NCBI GenBank assembly: GCA_964397565.1
Contig: CAYNJC010000054.1
Coordinates: forward strand, 1-22,026
Direction of reading: 5' to 3'
Source: JAPLST01 sp964397565
Lineage (GTDB): Bacteria > Auribacterota > UBA3054 > JAPLST01
Length of the DNA stretch: 22,026 bases
Shown here: positions 7,530 to 16,435 of the stretch, in pieces
How the letters are laid out: each line of letters opens with the position of its first letter
How positions within the stretch are numbered: the first letter of the stretch is position 1
Program-made: the position numbers and the translations under genes
Notes under the pieces: model-generated
Database searches by the model: none
What the model was told of the DNA's origin: nothing
Seen by the model: the letters and a program-made list of their open reading frames with translations, nothing else

Positions 7530-9272
7530 ATGTTCCGGATCCGGCGCGTCTATGATATGGTGCTGCCAACCGACCGCGTGGCGGTAACGCAGATGCAGGA
7601 AATTCTACGGACGCAATTCCCCGCGCTGCCGGTCGGCGACATTGCGCGGATACCCGATGTGCTGCGCAATCCGCTCAAGCATCGTTTTCGCTCGATTCTC
7701 TTCGTCGCCGAAACGACGCCCGGCCACGTCTGCGGCTTCGCCCTGCTCAATCATGAGCCCAACCTGCGCTTCTGCTACCTGGATTACATGGCGGCAGCGG
7801 TGCGCATGACGGGCCGCGGCTTGGGCGGCGCCCTGTACGCGCGCATTCGCCGCGAAGCGCGGGCCCTGGACGTGAGCGGTGTCTTCTTCGAGTGCCTGCC
7901 GGATGATCCCGCGCTGTGTCACAATGCGGCAATGCTGAAAGAGAACATCGCGCGCCTGCGTTTCTATGAACGCTTTGGCGCGCGGCCGATTGCGAACACG
8001 CGCTACGAGACGCCGCTGAAACCCGACAAGGACAATCCGCCGTACCTGGTCTACGACGATCTCGGCGCGGGGCGGACGCTGTGGCGTGGCGAGACGCAGC
8101 TGATCGTCCAGGCCGTTCTGGAACGCAAGTATGGCGCGCGCTGCCCGCCGGGGTACATCAGCGACGTGCTGGCCTCCTTTCACGACGATCCGGTCGTGTT
8201 GCGCGCGCCGCGCTACATCACGTCGCCGCCGGCCCGCACCGTGCCGATGCTTGTGCCGGCCGACCAGCAGATTGCCTTGGTGGTGACGGATCAGCACGCC
8301 ATTCATCACGTGCGCGAACGCGGCTACGTCGAGTCACCCGTGCGCATCGCCACGATCCTGAAGGAGCTTGCGCCGCTGGACCTGTGTGCGCGCGTGGCGC
8401 CGCGGCACCACGCGGGCCGGCACATCATGGCCGTGCACGATCCCGGCTTTGCCACCTACCTGCGCCGCGTCTGTCAGGAAATTGGGTCGCGCCAATCGGT
8501 CTATCCATATGTGTTTCCCGTCCGCAATGCGGCGCGCCCGCCGCGCGATCTGCCGGTGCGCGCCGGCTACTACTGCATCGACACGTTTACGCCGCTGAAT
8601 CGGAACGCCTACCGCGCCGCGCGGCGCGCGGTCGACTGTAGCCTGACGGCCGCAGACGAGCTACTGCGCGGACAGCGCCTGGCCTACGCGCTGGTGCGGC
8701 CGCCCGGCCATCACGCCGAACGCTGCGCCTTCGGCGGCTTCTGCTACTTCAACAATGCCGCGGTCGCGGCGCATTACCTCGCGGCGTATGGCCGTATCGC
8801 CATGCTCGATCTCGACTACCATCACGGCAACGGGCAACAGAACATCTTCTATGAACGCGCCGACGTGTTCACCGTCTCAATCCACTGCCATCCACGCTTC
8901 GCGTATCCGTACTTCTCGGGCTTCAAGGACGAGAAAGGCGCCGGTCCCGGGCTTGGGCTGAATCTCAACATCCCGCTGGCCGAGGCGATGGACGGCCAAC
9001 GGTATCGCCGGGTTCTGGCGGCGGCCCTGCAGCGGATCGCCCGCTTCAAGCCGGCGTTCCTGGTCGTGCCGCTCGGCCTCGACACCGCCAAGAACGATCC
9101 GACCGGCAGCTGGAGCCTGCACGCCGAGGATTTCGAACAGAACGGCCGGATGGTGGGCGCCCTGAACGTGCCAACGCTGGTGACGCAGGAAGGCGGTTAT
9201 GACAACCATGTGTTGGGCGTCAACGCGCGCCGGTTCCTCAACGGTCTCTGGCACGGTGCGTTTGCGACCTAG
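7530..9272 (+). CDS. GNAT acetyltransferase fused to HDAC/acetylpolyamine amidohydrolase-type deacetylase
   Basis: A 580-residue two-domain enzyme with no signal peptide, so predicted cytoplasmic. Residues about 1-180 are a GNAT fold: the acetyl-CoA-binding R-G-x-G-G loop is at 96-100 (RGLGGALY), and RLRFYERFGA is the usual late GNAT strand and helix. Residues about 240-575 are an arginase/HDAC-fold deacetylase with its active site intact: RPPGHH (His394, His395), GGFCYFNNAA, zinc ligands Asp429 and His431 in DLDYHHGNG, the third ligand Asp518 in GLDTAKNDP, and the catalytic-type Tyr557 in EGGYD. By family, such domains remove acetyl groups from polyamines or lysine; the substrate cannot be told here. 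GAGG at 7517-7520, inside the upstream gene's end, is the likely ribosome site. The gene is the only clear intracellular enzyme in a run of secreted proteins. Acetylation of surface components or polyamines is speculative. Confidence 0.9.
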   Translation: MFRIRRVYDMVLPTDRVAVTQMQEILRTQFPALPVGDIARIPDVLRNPLKHRFRSILFVAETTPGHVCGFALLNHEPNLRFCYLDYMAAAVRMTGRGLGGALYARIRREARALDVSGVFFECLPDDPALCHNAAMLKENIARLRFYERFGARPIANTRYETPLKPDKDNPPYLVYDDLGAGRTLWRGETQLIVQAVLERKYGARCPPGYISDVLASFHDDPVVLRAPRYITSPPARTVPMLVPADQQIALVVTDQHAIHHVRERGYVESPVRIATILKELAPLDLCARVAPRHHAGRHIMAVHDPGFATYLRRVCQEIGSRQSVYPYVFPVRNAARPPRDLPVRAGYYCIDTFTPLNRNAYRAARRAVDCSLTAADELLRGQRLAYALVRPPGHHAERCAFGGFCYFNNAAVAAHYLAAYGRIAMLDLDYHHGNGQQNIFYERADVFTVSIHCHPRFAYPYFSGFKDEKGAGPGLGLNLNIPLAEAMDGQRYRRVLAAALQRIARFKPAFLVVPLGLDTAKNDPTGSWSLHAEDFEQNGRMVGALNVPTLVTQEGGYDNHVLGVNARRFLNGLWHGAFAT

Positions 9273-9420
9273 GCACGCCGGGCGTCCTCGCGCGGTGCCC
9301 ACGCCCTACCGTGCCGCTACCTTTGCAGCCATGCCCGCCCTCGCACTGCTCATGGTGTTGTTGCGCGCACTGATCGGCGTTGTGCGCGGCCGAACGCGCG
9401 CCGCTGCTATCGCGTCGCGC

Positions 9421-9449
9421 TTGCGCTCGCAAGCCGAACGTGGTATACT
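9421..9449 (+). promoter_or_regulatory. Predicted sigma70-type promoter in the 9273-9597 gap
   Basis: TATACT at 9444-9449 matches the -10 consensus at five of six bases. TTGCGC at 9421-9426, 17 bases upstream, keeps only the TTG of the -35. It lies in the one gap of more than 300 bases in the window (9273-9597), where I see no gene: the frame there is only an upstream extension of the 9598 ORF without an initiation context. This promoter would start a second transcription unit, with a leader of roughly 140 bases before 9598. Confidence 0.45.
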
Positions 9450-9597
9450 GACAAATCAGACGTTGCAGTTCCGCGGTGGCTTGTGCCCGCGGGCGCTGCA
9501 CGCAAATCAAGCATTGTGGCATTTCCTGGAGCGGTGTCGAGTCGTTCCGTGGCGTCCCTTCGCCCTCCAGACCCTAATGATACCAGGAGATGGCCCC

Positions 9598-12500
9598 ATG
9601 AAACTGTTGCTTCCCCTGTTTATCGGTTGCTTGCTCGCGCTGCATGTCTTTGCTGCCAGTGCGGCGACGCGTTATGTCAATGGCGCGAATCCAGCGCCGG
9701 TCGCGCCGTATGGCACGTGGGCAACGGCTGCCACAAACATCCAGGATGCGCTCGACGTGGCGATTGACGGCGACCTAGTGCTGGTCACGAACGGCGTCTA
9801 TCAGTATGGCGGCGCGGTGACCGCGGGCAACACACTTCTGTCGCGCGTCTGCGTGACAAACGCGGTGAGCGTGCAGAGCGTCAACGGACCGGCGGCGACG
9901 ATCATCGTCGGCGCGCTTGATCCGGCGACCGGCGGCCATGGTTCGAATGCGGTCCGCTGCGCCCTGCTCACGTCCGGCGCATCGCTCACCGGCTTCTCGC
10001 TCACCGGCGGCTGGACGTATGCGACCGGGAACGCAGCGGTTGAACGCGCGGGCGCCGGGGTCTACTTCCAGGAAGGCGGCATGGTGTCCAACTGCGTGCT
10101 CGCCAACAACAGCGCGGCGGGCAACGGCGGCGCCGGTTACATCTATATGGACGGCCTCCTGGCGTCCTGCCTGGTTGTGAGCAATGCTGCCAACAAGGGC
10201 GGCGGGCTGTTCATGCGCAACGGGCTGGTGACCGGCTGCACGTTTGAGAGGAATACGTCCGAGACCACGGGCGGCGGCATTCACTGCCGCAACAGTGGCG
10301 TGATCGAGTACTGCTCGTTCCTGCGCAACACGACGGTTGACGATGGCGCCGGCGTGCTCTGCACCGAAAACGGTCTCCTGCGGCACAGCATCATTGATCG
10401 CAATCGTGCCGATGGCGAGTATGGCACGGGCGGCGGCGTGATCCTGTACTACGGCGGCAGCATGGATCATTGCATCATCGTCAGCAACTACTCGCGCTAC
10501 ACCGGCGGCGGCGTGGCCATCTATGCCGGCAACGGCTCGATGAACAACTGCCTGGTCTACCGCAACATCTGCCAAAACTATGGCGGTGGCGTGTACTGCT
10601 ATGCCGGTGGCGGCCCGATCGCCAATTGCACGATCGTGGAGAATCGCAGCATTTACTACTACGGCGGGGTCAACTGCAACTACACCGGCATCTTCTACAA
10701 CTGCATCATCTACTATAACACCGCGAACGGCGGCGCCAGTGAGATCGGCGGCAATCACGGCGTGGCCTACAACTGCTGCATTTCCACCAATGGCGGATTG
10801 GTGACTGTGGTGAACTGGTTTACTAATGCGCCCGCGTTCGCGAATCGTGCCGCCGACGACTTCCGGTTGCAGCCCGCATCGTCCTGCATCAGTGCGGGCG
10901 CCGACAATCTGGCGGTCAGCGCGACTGATCTTGATGGCGTCGGCCGCATCGTCGGTCCGCATGTCGACGTCGGCTGCTACGAGTTTCACTATGACGCGCC
11001 CGCGCTGGCGCCGCCGGCCGTCACCCAGCCACGGGCCGTGCCGGCCGGCACGGCCGGCATTCTAACCCTCACCAACACGCTCGGCGCCACGATCACTGGC
11101 ACCAAGGCCGCCGGTCTGTTTGCCGGCGGGGCCTGGGTCACAAATCTGATTCTGCAGAACCTGGCAGGCACGGTCTGGACGCAGCGTGTCGCCGCGCTCG
11201 CGATCGCTACGAACGGCGCGTGGAGCACGTTCGCCTATCGCACGCTCAGCAACGACCTGTATACGGTGTCCACCAATCAGACGGTGCTGCAGATTGTCAA
11301 CTATCGCCTGCTGCCCGCAGTTGACGTCACTAACGAGGACTATTGGGTCACTTTCGACGTGAGCACCGGGACGATCGGCGGCACGAACAACGCGTTCGTC
11401 GGCGGCGGCATGCTCTGGACCAACCGGCAAACGCATGCCAGCGGCACATTCCCCGCACAGCCCGCCTGGGTTGTCAGCAATATCGGGTTGCAGGTCGGCA
11501 ATAACGTCATTGTGATCCGCGGCACGAACAGTCTCGGCGACATCAGCGAGGACAGCGTGACGATCACGCGCTACCAGGAAGGCACGGGCACGCCCTGCGT
11601 CACGATCACCTCAGGACCGGTCTGGGTCTATTACGATGTCGGCAACAGCCAGGTGCGCGGCACGAACTGTAACATTGTCGGCCCGTTGTATTGGGTCAAT
11701 GATCGCCACGCCGACCAGACCGGTTCTTTCGCGCAGGGCTTCACCTGCAACGCCAACAACCTCGAACCTGGCGAGAATCTGGTCACCATTGGCGGCACGA
11801 ACGTGTTTGGCGCGGTGGCCGCCGACCGCGTGACGCTGCACCGCCAGACGATGGACGAGCGCATCGCGTTCACGAACTATGTCCGGCTGGGCAACGTGAC
11901 ACCCGTACCGCCCTACGATTCGTGGAGTACCGCGGCCACCAACATTCAAGATGCCATCAATGCCGGGCCGGGCGGGCTGACGGGCGCGGTTGTGATCGTC
12001 AGCAACGGCGTCTATGCCCTCGCCGCATCCGTCTCGCTCACGACGCCCGTGATGGTCTCGAGCCTCAACGGCCCGGACGTCACGATCCTCGACGGCAATG
12101 CGCCGGCAAACACGAATCGCTGTCTGCTGCTCAACAACAGCCTGGCGGTCGCCACGGGGTTCACGGTGAGCAACGCTTACTGGACGCTGAACGGCGGCGG
12201 CGCGTTCATCGGGGCGAACGGCGGCCTGCTGATCAGGTGCGTCTTTGTCAACTGCACGGCGGGCGAGAAGGGCGGCGGCCTCTACCTCAACCGGGCCGGC
12301 AAGGCTGAGTGGTGCCGCTTCAGCGGATGCAGCGCAGACACATGGGGCGGCGGCGCGCACCTCGAACAGGGCGGCGAGATCTACAATTCGACGTTCAGCG
12401 GCTGCTATGCCGTCACCTTCGGCGGCGGCGTCAGTATGTACGGCGGCGGGCGCTTGTACACCTGCCTGGTCACGCACAACAGCGCCAACCGGGGCGGTGG

Positions 12501-13602
12501 GGTGTATACCCGCTATTACCCCTCGCGGCTGGACAACTGCTCCATCGTGTCAAACACTGCCGGGACCGAGGGCGGCGGCCTGTACATCCGCGAAGGGGCC
12601 GACCTGCGCGGCTCGATCGTGTACTACAATGCCGCCCCGACCAACGAGAACTTCTACCGCTACGGAACCATCGCTGCGCAGGACTCGTGCGTCTATCCCA
12701 AGTTGGGCAATCCATGTATCACGAATGAACCGCAGTTTGTGAATGTGGACGGCGACTACCACCTGCAGGCCAGTTCGCCCTGCATCAACGCAGCGCCGGT
12801 CTACAATTGGATGAATGGCGCAGAAGATCTCGACGGCAACCCGCGCGTCAGTGGCGGCTACGTGGACATGGGCGTGTACGAGGTGGACACTGATCCGGTT
12901 GTCACGATCACAAACCCCGCCGGTATCGTTGCCTACCAGACGGCCCAGACCGGCCTGGGCGGTTCCAATAGCCAATGGGTTGCCGGCATGCTCTGGTGGA
13001 GCAATGCGGCAACCGAGACCGAAGCCGTGCTCGGGCCGTACAGCGGCGCCACCAATTGGACGATTGCCGCCATCGGCGTGACCAATGGCGACAACCTGAT
13101 CATTGTCAGCGGCTCGAACCTGTGGGGCTATGTCACCAACGACAGCGTCACCATCCATCGTGAAACCTACGAGGAAGGCTTGCCGCGCATCGCTACGAAC
13201 GCGCTGATCTTCCCCGCGGCGGGCAGCGTGCTCGATGCGGGCTACCGCACGAATATCGTCTGGAACCCGCTACTCATCGACGATGCGATCGACGGCGCGA
13301 ATGTCCTGCTCAGCACGATCAGCATCCACGTGGCAGTAACGTCGAACCAAGCGGCCACCGTCAGCAATGACGTCGCCAATCTCGCGAGCGCGTGCGCGTG
13401 GTTCGTGCCGCCCAGCCTGATCGCCGGGCCGGCTGCATACGTCGTGCGATTTGAGGTTGTTGACAGTAGCGCCTTGACCAACAGCCGTGTCTTTGCCGAC
13501 AACGCCTTTCTGATTGTGCCGGAACCGGCGGCACTGTGGTTGCTGCTGGCGGCCGGCCTTGTCGGCCGTCGCCGCCGTAACTCTGCCTGCGAGGTCTCAT
13601 GA
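9598..13602 (+). CDS. Giant secreted protein with two beta-helix/choice-of-anchor Q modules, three Ig-like repeats and PEP-CTERM tail
   Basis: A 1334-residue protein. AGGAG at 9585-9589 and a signal peptide (residues 1-22, ending AASA) fix the start at 9598, although the frame extends upstream. Module 1 opens with YVNGANPAP and WATAATNIQDALD, runs as a beta-helix, and ends in choice-of-anchor Q (about 417-463). A linker leads to two Ig-like repeats (about 574-658 and 667-750), each ending in a G-T-N-x-x-G then a V-T-[IL]-x-R strand. Module 2 (about 759-1098) restarts with NYVRLGNVTP and WSTAATNIQDAIN and again ends in choice-of-anchor Q (MGVYE). A third Ig-like repeat (about 1101-1188) and a Kre9/KNH-like Ser-Thr domain (about 1195-1306) follow. 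The tail is VPEP from 1307, a Leu/Ala-rich stretch and RRRR. It overlaps the metalloprotease gene by four bases. Likely a surface or matrix protein; carbohydrate binding is possible but unproven. Confidence 0.9.
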   Translation: MKLLLPLFIGCLLALHVFAASAATRYVNGANPAPVAPYGTWATAATNIQDALDVAIDGDLVLVTNGVYQYGGAVTAGNTLLSRVCVTNAVSVQSVNGPAATIIVGALDPATGGHGSNAVRCALLTSGASLTGFSLTGGWTYATGNAAVERAGAGVYFQEGGMVSNCVLANNSAAGNGGAGYIYMDGLLASCLVVSNAANKGGGLFMRNGLVTGCTFERNTSETTGGGIHCRNSGVIEYCSFLRNTTVDDGAGVLCTENGLLRHSIIDRNRADGEYGTGGGVILYYGGSMDHCIIVSNYSRYTGGGVAIYAGNGSMNNCLVYRNICQNYGGGVYCYAGGGPIANCTIVENRSIYYYGGVNCNYTGIFYNCIIYYNTANGGASEIGGNHGVAYNCCISTNGGLVTVVNWFTNAPAFANRAADDFRLQPASSCISAGADNLAVSATDLDGVGRIVGPHVDVGCYEFHYDAPALAPPAVTQPRAVPAGTAGILTLTNTLGATITGTKAAGLFAGGAWVTNLILQNLAGTVWTQRVAALAIATNGAWSTFAYRTLSNDLYTVSTNQTVLQIVNYRLLPAVDVTNEDYWVTFDVSTGTIGGTNNAFVGGGMLWTNRQTHASGTFPAQPAWVVSNIGLQVGNNVIVIRGTNSLGDISEDSVTITRYQEGTGTPCVTITSGPVWVYYDVGNSQVRGTNCNIVGPLYWVNDRHADQTGSFAQGFTCNANNLEPGENLVTIGGTNVFGAVAADRVTLHRQTMDERIAFTNYVRLGNVTPVPPYDSWSTAATNIQDAINAGPGGLTGAVVIVSNGVYALAASVSLTTPVMVSSLNGPDVTILDGNAPANTNRCLLLNNSLAVATGFTVSNAYWTLNGGGAFIGANGGLLIRCVFVNCTAGEKGGGLYLNRAGKAEWCRFSGCSADTWGGGAHLEQGGEIYNSTFSGCYAVTFGGGVSMYGGGRLYTCLVTHNSANRGGGVYTRYYPSRLDNCSIVSNTAGTEGGGLYIREGADLRGSIVYYNAAPTNENFYRYGTIAAQDSCVYPKLGNPCITNEPQFVNVDGDYHLQASSPCINAAPVYNWMNGAEDLDGNPRVSGGYVDMGVYEVDTDPVVTITNPAGIVAYQTAQTGLGGSNSQWVAGMLWWSNAATETEAVLGPYSGATNWTIAAIGVTNGDNLIIVSGSNLWGYVTNDSVTIHRETYEEGLPRIATNALIFPAAGSVLDAGYRTNIVWNPLLIDDAIDGANVLLSTISIHVAVTSNQAATVSNDVANLASACAWFVPPSLIAGPAAYVVRFEVVDSSALTNSRVFADNAFLIVPEPAALWLLLAAGLVGRRRRNSACEVS

Positions 13603-14720
13603 ACACCATGCCAACCCGCATGTGGTGGGCCATTGTACTGCTGTATGGCAGTCTGTATTGCCGGCCGGTCGCCGCCGCGGTAACAATGTCTGCCCCCACG
13701 ACAGCCCGCGTCATCCTGCGGCTCGACCCACGCACCAACATGTTCCGGATTCAGCCGGAGTATTGCGTCACGGCCGCCGCGCGCCAGCACGCCGCAGCTG
13801 ATATCTTCATTCGCTTCCTGCGCAATGGCCAAACCGGCTATTGGGGTGATGTGGCCCTCGACTGGCCAGTGTCCGCCAGCAATGCGGTCGTGTACGCCGT
13901 CGCGCTCTGGGCCGCGTATCTCAATTCGCCGGTGCAGCTCACCCTCGAAGCTTGCTGGACCGGCAGCCTCAGCCCCGGCGTGCTCGGCCACAGCGGCGCG
14001 ATGAACTATGAGCGCAACTTTTCCGGCGCACCCCAGACAAACACCTGGTACCAGATCGCCCTCGCCAACGCCCTGCATGGTTCCGACCTCGATCCCGTCA
14101 AGGATGACTTCGCCATGGCCTTCAGCAGCAGCTTCTCCTGGTACTATGGCACGGATGGGAATCCCCCGCCTGGTCAAGTGGATTTGGTCAGCGTGGTCTT
14201 GCACGAAATCTGCCATGGCCTTGGCTTCGCCGGCTCGATGAACGTCACCGTCGGGATTGGCTCGTGGGGTGGCGGCACCGCCTATCCGTTCATCTACGAC
14301 CGCTTCACCGAAAACGGCGCCAGCAATGCCCTGCTGGACACCGCCCTCTTTCCGAATCCGTCGGTCGCCCTGCGCAACCAGCTCGTCAGCGGCAATATCT
14401 TCTTCGATGGCACGGCCGCCAATGCAGCCAATGGCGGCTCGCGCCCCAGACTCTATTGCCCCGCCACTTGGTCTGGCGGCTCAAGTTATTCGCATCTCAA
14501 CAATGCCACCTATGATGGCACCTCCAACGCCCTGATGACGTCCTCAATCGCCTATGGCGAGGCCATCCACATTCCCGGCCCAGTCACCCTCGGCCTGCTC
14601 AATGACGAGGGCTGGGTGGTCGTGCCCGAGCCGACCCTAGTCGCAGGCATGCTGGGATTTGGCATGTGGCGCTGGAAAAGAAGCATGACTAAGAACCGCC
14701 AACTGAAAACCGAAAGCTGA
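13599..14720 (+). CDS. PEP-CTERM zinc metalloprotease with HExxHxxGF motif
   Basis: A 373-residue predicted exported protease. The ATG overlaps the TGA of the preceding gene in an ATGA, with GAGG at 13591-13594, so translation is probably coupled. Residues 1 to about 27 are a signal peptide (MWWAIVLLYGSLYC core, ending VAA). The catalytic signature HEICHGLGF has zinc-binding His202 and His206 and catalytic Glu203. Downstream, SHLNNATY (His299) and NALMTSS (Met313, resembling the metzincin Met-turn region) followed by PGPVTLGLLNDEGW match a family of secreted metzincin-like proteases of Gram-negative bacteria. The tail has VPEP, a hydrophobic segment and a basic cluster, so it should follow the same exosortase route as its neighbours. 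The third zinc ligand is not assigned. Processing of the co-encoded beta-helix proteins is an attractive inference but not shown. Confidence 0.88.
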   Translation: MNTMPTRMWWAIVLLYGSLYCRPVAAAVTMSAPTTARVILRLDPRTNMFRIQPEYCVTAAARQHAAADIFIRFLRNGQTGYWGDVALDWPVSASNAVVYAVALWAAYLNSPVQLTLEACWTGSLSPGVLGHSGAMNYERNFSGAPQTNTWYQIALANALHGSDLDPVKDDFAMAFSSSFSWYYGTDGNPPPGQVDLVSVVLHEICHGLGFAGSMNVTVGIGSWGGGTAYPFIYDRFTENGASNALLDTALFPNPSVALRNQLVSGNIFFDGTAANAANGGSRPRLYCPATWSGGSSYSHLNNATYDGTSNALMTSSIAYGEAIHIPGPVTLGLLNDEGWVVVPEPTLVAGMLGFGMWRWKRSMTKNRQLKTES

Positions 14721-14755
14721 ATGCCATAGACTGAAGCACCCTAATCACCCCTCTC

Positions 14756-16399
14756 ATGGCCGTTCGTATGAAACCGGGGTTCCTGCTCTTGCTCATTTTG
14801 TGCGTGACCGTGGCACGCGGCGCGACGTTTACGGTCACCAATGCTGCCGCGTTTCAGACCGCGCTCACGGCCGCGCAAACCAACGGCCAGCAGAACGTCA
14901 TCCAGGTGGCCGCAGGCACCTACCCCATCTCCACAAGCCTGATCTACAGCAGCGCGGAGCCTTATTCGCTCAGCATCCTCGGTGCGAATACGGCCACCAC
15001 CGTGCTGGATGGCCGCGCCAGCGTGCAGCCCATGCAGCTTGCCAGCAGCGCTGGCGGCAGTGTCAGTGTGGCAGGTCTGACCTTCCGTAATGGCCGCAAC
15101 ACGGCCGGCGATGGCATTGGCGGCGGCTTGTCCATCATCTGTGACGGTGGCGGAGTGCCGACCGTGGCGACCTGTGTTTTCTCAAACAACTTCGCGCAGC
15201 GCACCGCCGGCGGCATCTATGTTGCCACCGGCACGGGCAATGCCACGATCACCAACTGTGTTGCGGCACGCAATACCACGGCCATTGATGACGGCGGTGG
15301 CATCTATGTCTACAAAGCCAGCGGCGGCGGCACGATCCTCGTGGCCGACAATCTGTTGTTTGGCAATCATCTGCATTCGCATCCCAGCGCTGTGGGCGGG
15401 GTGGAAGGCAGCGCACTGTTCATCTACTATCTGGGCAGCTACTGCACGATTATTGTCAGCAATAACGTGATGCGTAACAACACGCTCGAGTCCGGCAGTG
15501 GTGCGATGTACCTGCGCGCCACGCGAGGCGCGGCACTCCATCTCTGCGACAATGTCTTCAGCGGCAATGTCTCGGCGGACGATTCGGAAGTGCGCGGCGG
15601 CGGCGCCCACCTCGAGCTGGAAACCGGCATTCTGCGCGTGATTGGCAATCAGTTCATCACCAACCGCGTCAGCGGCACGCCCAATCAGGGCGATGGCGGC
15701 GGGCTGGCGCTGACCTTCAACACCGCCGGCGCTTTTGAAATGCGCAACAATGTTTTTGTGCGCAATCAGGCCAACCGGCATGGCGGCGGCGCCAATGTCA
15801 ATCTGGGCAACGCAGTCACCCAGGCCCTGATCGTGCAGAATCTGTTCGTCGGCAATCATGCGAGCGCGGAAGGTGTGGGCGGGGGCTTGCAAGTGAATGC
15901 AGCCTGCGATGTGACGCTGATAAACAACACCATGGTCGGCAACACGGCGGGCGACGCCGGTGCGTTTGGTTTTTACGCGGAGGCGGCCGCCGATGCCGCC
16001 ACACTCTGCAATGAACTCTATTGGAACAACGCGCCCAATGCGCTGGCGGTTGTGGGCGCCGGGCCGATTGCGGCCCGGTATTCAGACCTGGAAAACGGCG
16101 CGGGCCAGAGTTGGTTCGGCGCGGGCTGCATTACCGCGCAGCCGCACTTTGTCAACGCTGGTCTCGACGACTATCACCTGCAGGGCAACTCGCCCTGCAT
16201 CAACAGCGGCACGAATCTACCGTGGCTGGTCGGCGCACATGATCTCGACGGCAATCCGCGCCTGCACGACGGCCGCGTCGACATGGGGTGCTATGAGCTC
16301 ATTCCCGAGCCGGCGGCGTTGGCCTTGCTGGCCGGGTATCTTGAATGTGTCCATCGCCGCTCGGTACGTTTCTGTAGATCAATCCTCCATGTCCCATAA
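14756..16399 (+). CDS. Beta-helix/choice-of-anchor Q protein with a weak PEP-CTERM tail
   Basis: A 547-residue protein, shorter than its neighbours. The signal peptide reads MKPGFLLLLILCVTVARGA, preceded by MAVR if the 14756 ATG is used. No Shine-Dalgarno is visible before either 14756 or the in-frame ATG at 14768, so the exact start is uncertain. The body is a right-handed beta-helix with GGG[IL] turns (for example GGGIYVYKASGG) but fewer F-x-x-N motifs than the large paralogues. Choice-of-anchor Q covers about 462-513 (SPCINSG, DLDGNPR, DMGCYE). The tail begins IPEP at 516, but its hydrophobic run is only about 10 residues before E-C-V-H-R-R and is followed by another stretch with Arg and Cys. 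It may be a marginal or decaying sorting signal. It follows the metalloprotease by 35 bases and is likely in the same transcript. Confidence 0.85.
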   Translation: MAVRMKPGFLLLLILCVTVARGATFTVTNAAAFQTALTAAQTNGQQNVIQVAAGTYPISTSLIYSSAEPYSLSILGANTATTVLDGRASVQPMQLASSAGGSVSVAGLTFRNGRNTAGDGIGGGLSIICDGGGVPTVATCVFSNNFAQRTAGGIYVATGTGNATITNCVAARNTTAIDDGGGIYVYKASGGGTILVADNLLFGNHLHSHPSAVGGVEGSALFIYYLGSYCTIIVSNNVMRNNTLESGSGAMYLRATRGAALHLCDNVFSGNVSADDSEVRGGGAHLELETGILRVIGNQFITNRVSGTPNQGDGGGLALTFNTAGAFEMRNNVFVRNQANRHGGGANVNLGNAVTQALIVQNLFVGNHASAEGVGGGLQVNAACDVTLINNTMVGNTAGDAGAFGFYAEAAADAATLCNELYWNNAPNALAVVGAGPIAARYSDLENGAGQSWFGAGCITAQPHFVNAGLDDYHLQGNSPCINSGTNLPWLVGAHDLDGNPRLHDGRVDMGCYELIPEPAALALLAGYLECVHRRSVRFCRSILHVP

Positions 16400-16435
16400 C
16401 GCGCATAATGCTCATTCACCCTTGCGGAGAACCCG

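Noticed and set aside
9272..9299. Possible hairpin (GGCAC/GTGCC) after the deacetylase gene as a terminator
   Set aside because: The stem is five pairs with a long loop and there is no following T-run.
9199..9597. Upstream extension of the 9598 gene, starting inside the 7530 gene
   Set aside because: The signal peptide and AGGAG fit the ATG at 9598. The extension overlaps the deacetylase domain in another frame and reads as Arg/Ala-rich shadow sequence.
16404..16409. CATAAT as a -10 box before the 16436 gene
   Set aside because: No -35-like hexamer lies at suitable spacing, and the gene is only 36 bases from its upstream neighbour.
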